A stretch of 64,000 bases of DNA from Geomonas sp. RF6 (GCF_021044625.1 NZ_CP087999.1:5105001-5169000), one strand, 5' to 3'. Shown: positions 31,015 through 40,339, counted from the first letter of the stretch. Numbers and translations: made by a program. Notes: generated from the sequence alone by a model not told the origin.

Positions 31015-31090
31015 ACCGGCTCCCCCCTCCTCTTCCTGATCATCGCCCTCCCCGCGGCGCTGTCGTCGCACGTCTGCTGTCCGAAAAAGA

Positions 31091-33037
31091 TCACAGCTCA
31101 TCTTCATCCCGTATCTCCTGAACCACCCGCTGCCACTTTTCCTGCACACATAGAAACGCATCCACAACATCGGGATCAAAGAGCTTTCCTTTCCCTTGCA
31201 TCATGATCTTTACCGCGTCATCGTGTGTGATCGGCTTGTTGTACACCCTCTGTGTCACCATCGCATCGTAGGCGTCGACGAGCGCCATGGCACGCCCCAC
31301 CCACGGTATGTCGTCACCCGCCAGCCCCTGAGGGTAGCCGCTTCCGTCCCAGCGCTCGTGGTGTGTGTAGATAATCTCCTTCGCGTAGCGGATCAGTTCG
31401 TCGTCGTGGATCCCCACCCGCGCCGCTGCTTTGGCAATGGCGTCCCGGCCGAATATGGTGTGCTTCTTCACCAGGTCGTATTCCTCCCTGGTGAATCCCG
31501 ACGCCTTGCGCAGCAGCTGGTCGGGAAGCCCCACCTTCCCGATGTCGTGCAGCGGAGCAAGCTTCGAGACGAGCTCGATCGTCTCCTGGTCGAGGAAACC
31601 GAATCGGGGGAAGCGCCTGAGCTCCTCGCAGAGGATGTGGAGATAGCGCTGGCAGCGCAGCACGTGCGCGCCTGTCTCCATGTCCCTGATCTCTGTCAAC
31701 GAAGCGAGCGAGGTCATAACCAGATCCCGCGCCTTCACAAGATCGTGCCCCTGATGCTCCACCCCCTTTTCGAGATACACGGTCCGCAGGACCGTCAGGA
31801 GCGAGAAGTTCACACCCAGCACCACGATCGGAAAGACCGGGCCCAGGAGGATGCCGTGGGAGCGCAGCAGCCACGCTCCGGCCGACCAGGCCGCAAAGGC
31901 GATCGCGCCAAGGACGAGGGCGCCGCGCAGCGCCGGCAGAAAAAGGGGGAGAAGAGTTGCGCAGCCGCCGAGCGCCAGGACGAGGAGAATGCGCCACACC
32001 CACGGGCTCTCACGAACCAGATCCCCCCGCATGATGTTATCAGCCGCGGTGGCATGCACCTGCACACCCGAGAGCATTGCCTCGAGAGGAGTCGCCACCG
32101 CCTCCCCCATCCCCGTCGCCGTCGCACCCACAAAGACGATGCGTCCCCTGAGGATGTCCGGGGGAACTCGTCCCTGAAGAAGAGCGGCGGCCGAGATCGG
32201 CTTCACCCCCCCGTACTCCCGGTAGCGCAGCAGAAGCCGTCCCCGCGAATCGAGCGGAACCCGCTCACTTCCAAGCTGCAGGATCCTCTCACCGCTCCAG
32301 GTCGAACGAAAAGAGATCCCCCCGCTTCCTTTCCCCTTGAGGACCGCCGCCAGGGCGAGACTCGGAAAGAGCCTCCCCTCCCGCGCCATCACCACAGGCA
32401 TGCGCCGCAGTATCCCGCCGTGCTCCATGGCGGCGTTCACAAAGCCGGAACGCGCGCACCCGGCGAACTCGGGGAGGCTCGCTACCGCGCCGGTCGGATG
32501 CCAGAGCGTCTCTGCCGGGTCAGCCCCCCCCTTTTCCCTCACAGTTACGACCGGCAGCGGATGCAGCACCTGCCGCCCCCGGGGCGCCTCGCGGGCCCCG
32601 AAGGTGAATTCGTACCCCAGCACGAACGGCCCCCGGCAAAGAATGGCCGCAAGCTCGCGATCCCCTGGCGAAAGCACGGCAGCATTCTCCCCCGGGATCC
32701 TCTCCCTCTCTGGAAAAAGTGCATCGATGGCGATGACCGCGGGTTTCTGCGCAGCTATCGATTTCAGAAGGCGGGCGACTTCGGAGCGGGGCCAGGGCCA
32801 GCGGCCGACGAGAGCGAGTGCTTCATCGTCGACGGCCACGACGGCTGGAGGGGGAGCTTGCGTTGCAGGGGGACCTGCGGCGATTTCCAGGTCGAAGAAG
32901 CGATCCTCAAGGTGGGCAAGATGTGCGGGATTGTACAGTGCGATCAGTGCGGCGAGAACGGTGACTCCCAGGCCGATGGAAAGGAGGAGGGGGATGCGGG
33001 TCAATTCACGGCGGCGATCCTTTATGCTGGAGTGCAC
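31091..33037 (-). CDS. CHASE2 sensor with HD-GYP output domain
   Basis: The 648-residue membrane protein has an N-terminal helix (LLLSIGLGVTVLAALIAL), a large periplasmic CHASE2 domain (about 40-345, with VAVDDEALALVGRWPWPR and GRIVFVGATATG), three further helices (about 350-425) and a cytoplasmic HD-GYP domain. The HD site is LAPLHDIGKVGLPD and the GYP motif HHERWDGSGYPQGLAG, both intact. HD-GYP domains hydrolyse cyclic di-GMP, so this should couple an envelope signal to second-messenger turnover. It follows genes for OmpA-like and FecR-domain proteins with 19- and minus-4-base spacing, which implies one functional unit. Confidence 0.9.
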   Translation of the reverse strand: MHSSIKDRRRELTRIPLLLSIGLGVTVLAALIALYNPAHLAHLEDRFFDLEIAAGPPATQAPPPAVVAVDDEALALVGRWPWPRSEVARLLKSIAAQKPAVIAIDALFPERERIPGENAAVLSPGDRELAAILCRGPFVLGYEFTFGAREAPRGRQVLHPLPVVTVREKGGADPAETLWHPTGAVASLPEFAGCARSGFVNAAMEHGGILRRMPVVMAREGRLFPSLALAAVLKGKGSGGISFRSTWSGERILQLGSERVPLDSRGRLLLRYREYGGVKPISAAALLQGRVPPDILRGRIVFVGATATGMGEAVATPLEAMLSGVQVHATAADNIMRGDLVRESPWVWRILLVLALGGCATLLPLFLPALRGALVLGAIAFAAWSAGAWLLRSHGILLGPVFPIVVLGVNFSLLTVLRTVYLEKGVEHQGHDLVKARDLVMTSLASLTEIRDMETGAHVLRCQRYLHILCEELRRFPRFGFLDQETIELVSKLAPLHDIGKVGLPDQLLRKASGFTREEYDLVKKHTIFGRDAIAKAAARVGIHDDELIRYAKEIIYTHHERWDGSGYPQGLAGDDIPWVGRAMALVDAYDAMVTQRVYNKPITHDDAVKIMMQGKGKLFDPDVVDAFLCVQEKWQRVVQEIRDEDEL

Positions 33038-33056
33038 GATTCCTCACCGTCCTTTC

Positions 33057-33674
33057 TCAGCGTACCGTTACCTCCGCCCGCCGGTTGCACGACTCCGACG
33101 TCTGATCGGGGGTCTGCACCTTGAGCTCGCATTCGCCGCGGGAAAGGAGGTCGACCCGGAGCGGCGCCGCTCCCATCTTCTGCAGGAGGTTAAGGACCTT
33201 CCGAGCGCGCCGGGTGGCGAGGTCGTAGTTGTATGGCTCAGATGCCACCGTATCTGTATGCCCTACGATGATCACCTCGGCAGCAGGACGTTGCTGCACG
33301 CATCTGACGATCTCGGGCAGGAGGCGCTGCGACTGCGCGGTCAGCTCTGTGGAGTTGAAATGGAAGAAAAGGACGAAGTGCACGGGCTGTGGCGGAAGGG
33401 CGGACAGAACCTTCAGAACCTCCGACTGCGCGTTCATCTCCCCTACCCTCTCAGGCTTCCCGGGGGGGACCAGATCATTCCGGATCTCCACCTTTTCCCA
33501 CGGTTGGTTCAGCACCTGGCTCCCCTCCAAGGTGGAGACAACGACCTCACCGGGAGGCTCCCCCTCTTTCGGTAGGAGGACCACATAGCTCTTTGGCGCC
33601 GCGCACCCGGAGAGGATGGCGAGCAAAAGGAGACAGCAGCAATACGCCGGGGGGAGGCGGAGGAACGGAGTCAT
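33057..33674 (-). CDS. OmpA-family lipoprotein
   Basis: A 205-residue protein with a lipoprotein signal (LLLLAILSGC, lipobox LSGC) and a C-terminal OmpA-like peptidoglycan-binding domain: HFVLFFHFNSTELTAQS, VGHTDTVASEPYNYDLATRRA. It probably anchors to the outer membrane and touches peptidoglycan. It overlaps the preceding FecR gene by four bases, and the CHASE2/HD-GYP gene follows 19 bases later, so the three are likely co-translated. Direct binding to the CHASE2 domain is plausible but not shown. Confidence 0.87.
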   Translation of the reverse strand: MTPFLRLPPAYCCCLLLLAILSGCAAPKSYVVLLPKEGEPPGEVVVSTLEGSQVLNQPWEKVEIRNDLVPPGKPERVGEMNAQSEVLKVLSALPPQPVHFVLFFHFNSTELTAQSQRLLPEIVRCVQQRPAAEVIIVGHTDTVASEPYNYDLATRRARKVLNLLQKMGAAPLRVDLLSRGECELKVQTPDQTSESCNRRAEVTVR

Positions 33675-34198
33675 GGCTCTATCCTGGCGACGAAGTAGGT
33701 CCCTCGGACCCCGAGGGTGGCAACCGGTGTCTCTACCCGTACGCTCCCTGGTGCGAGCTTTGCGATCTTGCCCGAGAGATAGCCGAAGACGCCCCGCGCG
33801 ACCCGCACCACCATCCCGAGACTTCCGCGGGCCGGGTCGTAGGCAAAGTGCTCGATGGTACTTTCGGTGGAGGGCCCGAGCGAGAGGGCCGTGTCATCCT
33901 CCAGCAGGACCCCCATGGTGCCATTGCTGCCGGTGAGAAGCCTGTCCCCCCGGAGAAGCTGAAACCCCACCGTGGCTGGGAGACGGCGGCCATCGCGGAC
34001 GACGTATCCTTCGCCCGATACGTTCTTGACCATGCCTACCCGCCCCTGAGGCGCCTCGGCGGAAACAGTGCAGGGATCTGCGATGGACAGGAAGACGACA
34101 AGGATGAAAAAGAGAAGTCTTGCCCCTGCTTGCCGCAGGTGCATAGCGTGGAAGGTAGCACTACCGGTGAAGCCCCCTTTGTCATTGAGAAAGTCCAT
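33671..34198 (-). CDS. FecR-domain periplasmic protein
   Basis: A 175-residue protein from ATG 34198 with AAAGGG upstream; a later Met (HLRQAGARLLFFILVVFLSI) begins the hydrophobic signal segment. The mature part is a FecR domain: GRVGMVKNVSGEGYVVRDG, LLRGDRLLTGSNGTMGVLLEDDTALSLGP spread over about 50 residues, and TPVATLGVRGTYF. FecR domains next to CHASE2 proteins are a known gene association. Here it lacks the anti-sigma N-terminus and should act in the periplasm, perhaps presenting a ligand to the CHASE2 sensor. Confidence 0.82.
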   Translation of the reverse strand: MDFLNDKGGFTGSATFHAMHLRQAGARLLFFILVVFLSIADPCTVSAEAPQGRVGMVKNVSGEGYVVRDGRRLPATVGFQLLRGDRLLTGSNGTMGVLLEDDTALSLGPSTESTIEHFAYDPARGSLGMVVRVARGVFGYLSGKIAKLAPGSVRVETPVATLGVRGTYFVARIEP

Positions 34199-34314
34199 CT
34201 GATTGCACCCTTTCTCCCTCCGGGAAAGGCCGGGCAAGGGAAGGTACTCTCCTCGCCCGGCTCTATTGCACCTCTGCGCACCGGGATAGCTCCCGGTGCC
34301 TCTAAAGGGACATC

Positions 34315-35313
34315 TTACTGCGAAACGCGCCCTCCGGCAGCACCCTGGTTCAGGATGATGACTTCCACCCTGCGGTTCAGCTGCCTGCCGTGGCGGGTGT
34401 CGTTGCTCGCCACCGGGTTTGTCTTGCCGTTCCCCTTGATGCTGATGCGGTCGTCGTCGACACCGCGATCGGCCAGGGCCTGGCGCACTGCGTCCGCCCT
34501 CCTTTCAGAGAGATCCTTGTTGTACGCCGCGCTCCCAACGTTGTCGGTGTACCCCTCGATCATCAGGTTGCGGTCCGGATGGTTGTTCAGGAAGTCCGCG
34601 AGTTTGTCTATGGCATTCTTCGCGCGCGGCGATATGTCGGATTTTCCCGTCTCGAAGAGGACGTCGCCGAGCGTCACCACAAGCCCGCGCTCCGTCTCCG
34701 TCGCCTTCATGTTGGAAAGTTCCCTCATAAGCTCGGCCTGCTCGGTCCGGGCCTGCATCGCCTCGGCCCGTGCCTGTTCCGAGGTCTTTCTCGCCTCTTC
34801 AGCCGTCGCGGCGTTCTGCTGGGCTTCCTGACGGACCTTCGCGAGCTCCTGCTCCCGTGTGGCCATCTGTTCCTTGGCCTGGCGCGCTTCCTGGGCAGTC
34901 ATGGCAGCCCGCTCGTTTGCCAGGCGCGCCTCGCGTTCACGTTTCTGCATGAGGAGCGCCGTGTTCTCCTTGCTCATCTTTTGCAGCTGCGCCTCAGCCA
35001 TTTTCCCTTCTGTCATGCTACGCGCGGTCTGCACCTTCTTTTGCGCGACGTAGGCGAAGCTGCTCATCTTGTCCGCGTTATGTGCCTTTTCCGCCTCCTG
35101 CAGCGCCAGGTTCGCCTCCAGAAGCATGTCGGGAGCGGTGGCCTCCACATGCGGATCGGCTTTTGCTGCCGCATACGCCGCTCGCGCCTGCTCAAGCTGG
35201 TCCTGGGCATAGGTATCGTCGAGTGTGGAACTGCACCCTCCGATGACCAGCCCCAGCGGAACGAGCGCGAGGGCAGCGGCTATCGTCAACACTCTGCTTG
35301 CGGTATGAATCAT
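34315..35313 (-). CDS. DUF4398/OmpA-domain lipoprotein
   Basis: The 332-residue protein has a lipobox (VIGGCSS), an N-terminal DUF4398-like helical segment (TYAQDQLEQARAAYAAAKAD, LLEANLALQEAEKAHN), a long charged coiled coil (about 110-205) and a C-terminal OmpA domain (ERGLVVTLGDVLFETGKSDI, IEGYTDNVGSAAYNKDLSER). It should span from the outer membrane to peptidoglycan. It lies 21 bases after a small DUF4398-like lipoprotein gene, its natural partner. Confidence 0.88.
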   Translation of the reverse strand: MIHTASRVLTIAAALALVPLGLVIGGCSSTLDDTYAQDQLEQARAAYAAAKADPHVEATAPDMLLEANLALQEAEKAHNADKMSSFAYVAQKKVQTARSMTEGKMAEAQLQKMSKENTALLMQKREREARLANERAAMTAQEARQAKEQMATREQELAKVRQEAQQNAATAEEARKTSEQARAEAMQARTEQAELMRELSNMKATETERGLVVTLGDVLFETGKSDISPRAKNAIDKLADFLNNHPDRNLMIEGYTDNVGSAAYNKDLSERRADAVRQALADRGVDDDRISIKGNGKTNPVASNDTRHGRQLNRRVEVIILNQGAAGGRVSQ

Positions 35314-35334
35314 GGCCCTTTTACCTCCGAGGTA

Positions 35335-35724
35335 TTACGGTGACTGGCTGTTTTGTATCTCCTTTCTGAGCATGCTCACGCTCTCCTGAACGTCCTTCAC
35401 CATCTGCTGTGTTCTTGCCGTCGTTGCCCTCGCGCGGGCGTAGTCGGCATCAGCCGCCGCCTCGTTGGCGAGTCTCATTGCCCCATCGTAATCCTGGTTT
35501 ATCTGGGCAGCCTTCGCGGCGTTTAGCTTGTCCTGCGCCATTCTGAGCTCGGCCGGAGCCACTGTCCTCGTATTTCCTTCACTTGCTACGGCAACGGCCT
35601 TGTCGGCCGCGTCGATCCTGCCTGTCGCCATTTCGCTCGTGGCGGCGCACCCTCCGAGGAGGGCAAGCCCCAGGAGCGCCAGCGCTGCGGGTAGGCCGTG
35701 CAGCTTGATGTTATTTGAATGCAT
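35335..35724 (-). CDS. small DUF4398-type lipoprotein
   Basis: A 129-residue protein with a lipoprotein signal (LALLGLALLGGC) and a helical DUF4398-like body (VAPAELRMAQDKLNAAKAAQ, AMRLANEAAADADYARARA). Ala-rich helices suggest a coiled-coil envelope protein. It is the first gene of the pair with the OmpA-domain lipoprotein. Function unknown. Confidence 0.82.
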   Translation of the reverse strand: MHSNNIKLHGLPAALALLGLALLGGCAATSEMATGRIDAADKAVAVASEGNTRTVAPAELRMAQDKLNAAKAAQINQDYDGAMRLANEAAADADYARARATTARTQQMVKDVQESVSMLRKEIQNSQSP

Positions 35725-36150
35725 AGTGGTCGCCTCCCGATCGTTTGAATTAGTGCGTCTACACCAGTGTAAATTTTATCAGATTTTGCGGCACTCTCCT
35801 TTCAACCCCCGAAGAAAGGGTGCGCCGTGCGTGAAATGAAGCTATGTGAAGGCGGCAGGACTCAGTGGATGAGAATTACGCGGAAGGGATAAGTCAGATT
35901 GGTTTTTGCTAATCTTTATAAGAATAAGAAGGATGGAGGGCTCAATGTGAAGAATTTGGAGAAGAAAGCAGAGACAGACCAGAGTAATAGTGCGGACAGT
36001 GCAGACGAAGAATGAGAAAAGTTGCACAAAGCCCTGCCTTTAAGCACCTTCGCGCCGCTGTCTCCACCCTTTTTCCGCCAGAAATCCCTTTACAATCCAG
36101 CCCCTCTTATATATCATTCATTGGCTAAACTCCCCACAATAAAGGACGTT
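35725..36150. other. gap between the lipoprotein gene and lepA
   Basis: This divergent 426-base gap holds the lepA promoter (36089-36117) and, on the other side, the start of the lipoprotein pair. No RNA gene or repeat was recognised in the remainder, which is locally AT-rich from 35860 to 36010. Confidence 0.5.
36089..36117 (+). promoter_or_regulatory. sigma70-type promoter of lepA
   Basis: TTTACA (36089-36094), 17 bases and TATCAT (36112-36117), with a start expected near 36124. This supports the ATG at 36151 over any upstream in-frame start. Confidence 0.65.
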
Positions 36151-37950
36151 ATGGTAATCGAGCATATCCGCAATTTCTCCATCATCGCCCACATCGATCA
36201 CGGCAAGTCGACCATCGCCGACAGACTTCTCGAATTTACAGGCGCCCTCTCCGACAGGGAAAAACAGGACCAGTTTCTGGACAAGATGGACCTCGAAAGA
36301 GAGCGCGGCATCACCATCAAGGCGCAGACCGTCCGTCTCAATTACCGCGCCGACGATGGCAAAGACTACATCCTAAACCTTATCGACACCCCGGGGCACG
36401 TCGACTTCACCTACGAGGTCTCCCGCTCCCTCACCGCCTGCGAGGGGGGGCTTCTCGTGGTGGACGCCTCCCAGGGTGTGGAAGCGCAGACCCTTGCCAA
36501 CGTCTACCTTGCGCTGGACAACAACCTGGAAGTATTCCCGGTCCTCAACAAGATCGACCTCCCCGCGGCCGAGCCGGAGCGCGTCAAGCAGGAGATCGAG
36601 GAGATCATCGGCCTCGACACCCATGACGCAGTCCTTGCGAGCGCAAAGGAAGGAATCGGGACAAAGGAGATACTCGAGGAGATCGTGAAGAAGATCCCCC
36701 CTCCGGTCGGCGACCCCGAAAAGCCGCTGAAGGCGCTCCTTTTCGACTCGTGGTACGACCAGTACCAGGGGGTCATCATCCTCGTGCGCATCATGGACGG
36801 CACGGTGAAGAAGGGGGACAAGATCCAGCTCATGTCCACCAGGAAGACCCACGAGGTGCTGAAGGTCGGCGTCTTCGCCCCCGACATGCGCGAGGTCCCC
36901 GGTCTCTCCTGCGGCGAGGTCGGCTTCCTCATCGCCGGGATAAAGGACGTCTCCGACGCGAAGGTCGGCGACACGGTGACGCACCTGCACAAGCCGTGTG
37001 ACACCGCGCTCCCCGGGTACAAGGAGGTGAAGCCGATGGTCTTCTCCGGCCTCTACCCGATCGACACCTCCCAGTACGAGCAGCTGCGCGACGCGCTTGC
37101 AAAACTGAAGCTCAACGACTCCTCCTTCTCCTACGACCCGGAGACCTCCCTGGCGCTCGGCTTCGGCTTCCGCTGCGGCTTCCTCGGGCTCTTGCACATG
37201 GAGATCATCCAGGAGCGCCTGGAGCGCGAGTTCAACCTCGAGCTCATCACCACAGCCCCGACCGTCGTGTACAGGGTGCACGCGCCCAGCGGGACGATGA
37301 CGACGATCGAGAGCGCGAACCAGCTCCCGCCGGTGCAGGACATCGCCTACATCGAGGAGCCGTTCATCCTCGCCTCCATCCACGTGCCGAACGAGTTCGT
37401 GGGGGGGATCCTCGCCCTTTGCGAGGAAAAGCGCGGCGTGCAGCGGGAGATCAAATACCTGACGCCGACGCGTGTTATGGTAGTGTATGAGCTTCCCCTG
37501 AACGAGGTCGTTCTCGACTTCTACGACCGCCTCAAGTCGATCACAAAAGGGTACGCCTCGCTCGATTACGAGATCCTCGACTACCGTCAGAGCGACCTGG
37601 TGCGCCTCAACATCATGATCAACGGCGAGGTCGTCGACGCCCTCTCACTCATCATCCACAAGGACAAGGCGTACTACCGCGGCCGGGAGCTGGTCAGCAA
37701 GATGAAGGAGCTGATACCGCGCCAGATGTTCGAGATCGCCATCCAGGCCGCCATCGGCGCGAAGGTCATCGCCCGCGAAACGGTGAAGGCTCTCAGGAAG
37801 GACGTTCTCGCCAAGTGCTACGGGGGCGACATCACCAGGAAGCGCAAGCTTCTGGAGAAGCAGAAGGAAGGGAAGAAGCGAATGAAGAACGTGGGGAACG
37901 TGGAACTCCCCCAGGAAGCATTCCTGGCAATCCTCAAGGTCGAAGGGTAG
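36151..37950 (+). CDS. lepA: elongation factor 4 (LepA)
   Basis: LepA is a ribosome-associated GTPase that affects translocation and initiation. ATG 36151 ([20 protein letters not shown]) follows AAAGGAC and gives the normal 599 residues. GTPase motifs are AHIDHGKST (G1), the GIT of RERGITIK (G2), DTPGHVDF (G3) and NKIDLP (G4). The LepA-specific C-terminal domain is intact ([20 protein letters not shown]). lepB follows 57 bases downstream, a common arrangement. Confidence 0.97.
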   Translation: MVIEHIRNFSIIAHIDHGKSTIADRLLEFTGALSDREKQDQFLDKMDLERERGITIKAQTVRLNYRADDGKDYILNLIDTPGHVDFTYEVSRSLTACEGGLLVVDASQGVEAQTLANVYLALDNNLEVFPVLNKIDLPAAEPERVKQEIEEIIGLDTHDAVLASAKEGIGTKEILEEIVKKIPPPVGDPEKPLKALLFDSWYDQYQGVIILVRIMDGTVKKGDKIQLMSTRKTHEVLKVGVFAPDMREVPGLSCGEVGFLIAGIKDVSDAKVGDTVTHLHKPCDTALPGYKEVKPMVFSGLYPIDTSQYEQLRDALAKLKLNDSSFSYDPETSLALGFGFRCGFLGLLHMEIIQERLEREFNLELITTAPTVVYRVHAPSGTMTTIESANQLPPVQDIAYIEEPFILASIHVPNEFVGGILALCEEKRGVQREIKYLTPTRVMVVYELPLNEVVLDFYDRLKSITKGYASLDYEILDYRQSDLVRLNIMINGEVVDALSLIIHKDKAYYRGRELVSKMKELIPRQMFEIAIQAAIGAKVIARETVKALRKDVLAKCYGGDITRKRKLLEKQKEGKKRMKNVGNVELPQEAFLAILKVEG

Positions 37951-38007
37951 CCGTAAAATCCCGGACGCCCTGAAGGGGCTCCCATGAGACGAAAAGGAAA
38001 AGGACAA

Positions 38008-38670
38008 ATGGAAGATCTTAAGAACATTACGGGTGAAGCCCCGGTGCAGGATGTGAAGCCCGTCAAGACGAAACACGTGGTGCGTGAGTACGCAGAGTCG
38101 ATCATCATCGCGGTGCTCCTGGCTCTGGTGATCCGCACTTTCGTGGTGCAGGCCTTCAAGATCCCTTCGGGTTCCATGGAAGATACCCTCGCCATCGGCG
38201 ACCACATCCTGGTCAACAAGTTCATCTACGGCACCAAGATCCCCTTTACCGATTCACGTCTTGTGAAGCTGCGCGATCCGAGGCAGGGGGACGTCATCGT
38301 CTTTGAATACCCGGAGGATCCCTCCAAGGACTTCATCAAGCGCGTCGTCGGTACCCCGGGCGACACCGTCGAGGTGATCAACAAGAAGGTGTACGTCAAC
38401 GGCAAGGCGTACGACAACCCGCACGAAGTGCACAAGGAGCAGGACATCATCCCGAAGGAGCAGAACCCGCGCGACTTCATGGGTCCGGTGAAGGTGCCGG
38501 CGAACGCCTACTTCGTCATGGGGGACAACAGGGACAGGTCTTACGACAGCCGCTTCTGGGGTTTTGTGAGCAACGAGAAGATCAAGGGGCTCGCCTTCAT
38601 CAAGTACTGGTCCTGGGACAAGGACAACTTCCGCGTCCGCTTCGGCAGCATCGGGAAGTTGATCGACTAA
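38008..38670 (+). CDS. lepB: signal peptidase I
   Basis: Signal peptidase I removes Sec signal peptides at the inner membrane. The start is ATG 38008 behind AAAAGGAAAAGGAC; 220 residues. A membrane helix (SIIIAVLLALVIRTFVV) precedes the catalytic serine in IPSGSMEDTL and the general-base lysine in FIKRVVGTPGD; the GDNRDRSYDSRFWG box is present. It is an efficient fit for the dense set of secreted cytochromes and lipoproteins in the window. A terminator follows. Confidence 0.96.
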   Translation: MEDLKNITGEAPVQDVKPVKTKHVVREYAESIIIAVLLALVIRTFVVQAFKIPSGSMEDTLAIGDHILVNKFIYGTKIPFTDSRLVKLRDPRQGDVIVFEYPEDPSKDFIKRVVGTPGDTVEVINKKVYVNGKAYDNPHEVHKEQDIIPKEQNPRDFMGPVKVPANAYFVMGDNRDRSYDSRFWGFVSNEKIKGLAFIKYWSWDKDNFRVRFGSIGKLID

Positions 38671-38701
38671 GAAAAGGTTCGTGACCTCCGCCGCCGGCAG
38701 C

Positions 38702-38745
38702 ACGTCCCTCCCCTTTCAAGGGGGAGGACAGGAGGGGGATGGGGT
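38702..38745. repeat. CCCTCCCC-type dispersed repeat after lepB
   Basis: CGTCCCTCCCCTTTCAAGGG followed by GGAGGACAGGAGGGGGATGG is another member of the hairpin family seen near 18297, 26316, 26421, 26497, 27775 and 27850. Confidence 0.65.
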
Positions 38746-38756
38746 TCATACTAAAG

Positions 38757-38793
38757 AAAAGGCCCTCTGGAGAAGCTCCGGAGGGCCTTTTTA
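38757..38793 (+). terminator. intrinsic terminator after lepB
   Basis: AAAAGGCCCTCTGGAG and CTCCGGAGGGCC pair as a long stem followed by TTTTTA. It closes the lepA-lepB transcript. Confidence 0.85.
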
Positions 38794-38826
38794 CGTGCGG
38801 CAATTTTCCTGCGCTCAGTCCATTCT

Positions 38827-38875
38827 TACCCGAGCGTGAAGAAGAACGTTGCACCGCCGTTTGGTTTACCTTCCG
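38827..38875 (-). repeat. 49-bp copy of the histidine kinase gene 3' end
   Basis: TACCCGAGCGTGAAGAAG... to TTTACCTTCCG matches 44417-44465 with about one difference in 49. The latter is the last part of the histidine kinase gene, coding (minus strand) GKPNGGATFFFTLG. The two copies lie in the same orientation at the two sides of the 5.5-kb Rhs/transposon block. Confidence 0.8.
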
Positions 38876-38941
38876 GGTCAGCCCAGAGGGTCGGTCAGCC
38901 CAGAAAGTCACTCAGCCCGTAGGGTCACTCAGCCCGGAGGG
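38875..38941. repeat. 17-bp tandem repeats abutting the transposon end
   Basis: TCAGCCC recurs at 38878, 38895, 38912 and 38929, an exact 17-base period, with AGGGTCACTC-type connecting bases. The array runs directly into the transposon terminus GGGTCAGACCTGGACA, whose GGGTCA resembles the repeat. Confidence 0.75.
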
Positions 38942-39981
38942 TCAGACCTGGACAATGGACAACGCCCTTTCCAGGGCCTGCAACTGCCGCTTCAACCCGT
39001 CATTGCATTCAAGCTCTTTTATCAATCTTTGGTGTATCTTCGCCGCCGAGCTACTCGTTCGCAGCGAAAGAACCTCGCTAATATGTTTGTTAGTAGCGCC
39101 ACAGTGCTTTTTCAGCACGTAGACGCACAACTTACGCCTGATATCCCCTTTCCTCTTAACTTCATCCAAGGCACAACCAAAGTGCTGGCAGAGTCGACCA
39201 AGAGTCATTTCCACATGCATCGTTTGGCTCAGAGCCTTCCTATGTGCTACCTCCTCGTCATCAAGTCGATTACTGTCAACGTTTGAGAGTACGTCAGCCA
39301 CAAATGCTTCGTCACCGAGGATGCCGCCGGGGTAAGCCTTCTCCAGGGGGCTTTCCGTACCCTCAGCGATCACAACTTCAACGAAGGCCCTGTAGGCAGA
39401 TTTCGCCTGGCTGACATCAGCTCCGAAAGTGGCGAGGATACTTCGACTGCTCACCATCCCGTCGGTGATATCCGACACGTAGGCGTGATAACTGCTGTAA
39501 GGGTAGTCTTCTGGCCGCACAACAATCTTCGCCCGAACCGGATTTAGATGTATGTAGCGGCTCAACTCTGCCAAGTAGCTGTCTTTATCTATGACAATGG
39601 ACTTATATCTCCCCTGAAAAAGATGGCCGCTCCGTTTCCGCTTTGTGTTGGTATAGACTGAATACGACCCATTCAAATAATGCATGACTCTTTGAAGATT
39701 CATTCTCGGTGTTTCTATTAGCAAATGGTAGTGGTTTGACATCAACACGTAACAATGAAGAATGAAGCCGAATTTTTTCTTCGCTTCCAAAAGATATTCC
39801 CTGAACTTCTCATAATCCCGCTTCGTAAAGAAGATCTTCTTCCGCTCGTTCCCTCGCGATGTTACGTGATAAAGAGCCCCTTCAAACTCAATCCGCAATG
39901 GTCTGGTCATCTCGCACTTCCTCCTTTTCAGGAAGAGGTTAAATTACTTTTGTCCAATGTCCAGGTGTGACCCCTTGGTGT
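38939..39981. mobile_element. full-length HUH transposon (REP-associated transposase type)
   Basis: The element is bounded by imperfect inverted ends: GGGTCAGACCTGGACAATGG at 38939 and, read inward from the other side, GGGGTCACACCTGGACATTG near 39977. It contains one transposase gene whose stop codon lies inside the left end. Four shortened relatives lie between 39986 and 42067. A target duplication is not evident. Confidence 0.75.
38942..39910 (-). CDS. REP-associated tyrosine transposase (HUH, IS200-like)
   Basis: The 322-residue protein shows the Y1 HUH signature: LHCYVLMSNHYHLLIETP supplies the His-x-His metal site and SRYIHLNPVRAKIV the catalytic tyrosine. GHLFQGRYKS is the conserved block between them. 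The N-terminus (MTRPLRIEFEGALYHVTSRG) is typical of the group. Residues about 225-310 (LGRLCQHFGCALDEVKRKG, NKHISEVLSL) resemble a DnaA-like C-terminal helix-turn-helix. A strong ribosome site (AAAGGAGGA) precedes ATG 39910. The last codons and TGA stop fall within the element's terminal repeat. The gene appears intact and could act on the shortened copies nearby. Confidence 0.9.
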   Translation of the reverse strand: MTRPLRIEFEGALYHVTSRGNERKKIFFTKRDYEKFREYLLEAKKKFGFILHCYVLMSNHYHLLIETPRMNLQRVMHYLNGSYSVYTNTKRKRSGHLFQGRYKSIVIDKDSYLAELSRYIHLNPVRAKIVVRPEDYPYSSYHAYVSDITDGMVSSRSILATFGADVSQAKSAYRAFVEVVIAEGTESPLEKAYPGGILGDEAFVADVLSNVDSNRLDDEEVAHRKALSQTMHVEMTLGRLCQHFGCALDEVKRKGDIRRKLCVYVLKKHCGATNKHISEVLSLRTSSSAAKIHQRLIKELECNDGLKRQLQALERALSIVQV

Positions 39982-39985
39982 GACC

Positions 39986-40092
39986 CCAGTGCTTTTTCAA
40001 TCCGCAATGGTCTGGTCATCTCGCACCTCCTCCTTTTCAGGAAGAGGCTAAATTACTTTTGTCCAATGTCCAGATGTGACCCCTTGGTGTGG
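39986..40092. mobile_element. truncated mini-element (right end with the shared junction)
   Basis: It starts within CAGTGCTTTTTCAATCCGCA, the same internal deletion junction as the mini-elements at 40993 and 41553. It continues through the transposase start codon and leader to the right end GTGACCCCTTGGTGTG. Its left part is missing. Confidence 0.75.
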
Positions 40093-40128
40093 TGCTTCCT
40101 TATGCCAGGGACTGCTTCGTTTATGCTT

Positions 40129-40335
40129 TCAAAACTCTGTCCACACAATTTCTAGTTGATGACCTTTCAGAGTCACAAGCGCTAGAGTTATTCCTTCTTC
40201 ATCGCAAAACTCGACTTCATATTCGTCTGACTGTGGGTCAAACACAATCAGTACAGTACCAGTATCACCTTTTTTTAAATTATAGCTAGGAACATCACAC
40301 ATCAATCTAACAACGTCATACTCTTTAAATTTCAT
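40129..40335 (-). CDS. DUF4926 family protein, likely immunity partner
   Basis: A 68-residue protein from ATG 40335 with GAGGTG upstream: MKFKEYDVVRLMCDVPSYN, KKGDTGTVLIVF, YEVEFCDEEGITLALVTL. This beta-barrel-like pattern is the DUF4926 family, which is often encoded next to DUF6883 genes. Here it starts four bases after the stop of a DUF6883-like reading frame. By analogy with toxin-immunity pairs it should neutralise that domain; this is inference. The gene itself appears intact although its partner is frameshifted. Confidence 0.75.
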   Translation of the reverse strand: MKFKEYDVVRLMCDVPSYNLKKGDTGTVLIVFDPQSDEYEVEFCDEEGITLALVTLKGHQLEIVWTEF

Positions 40336-40339
40336 AGCA

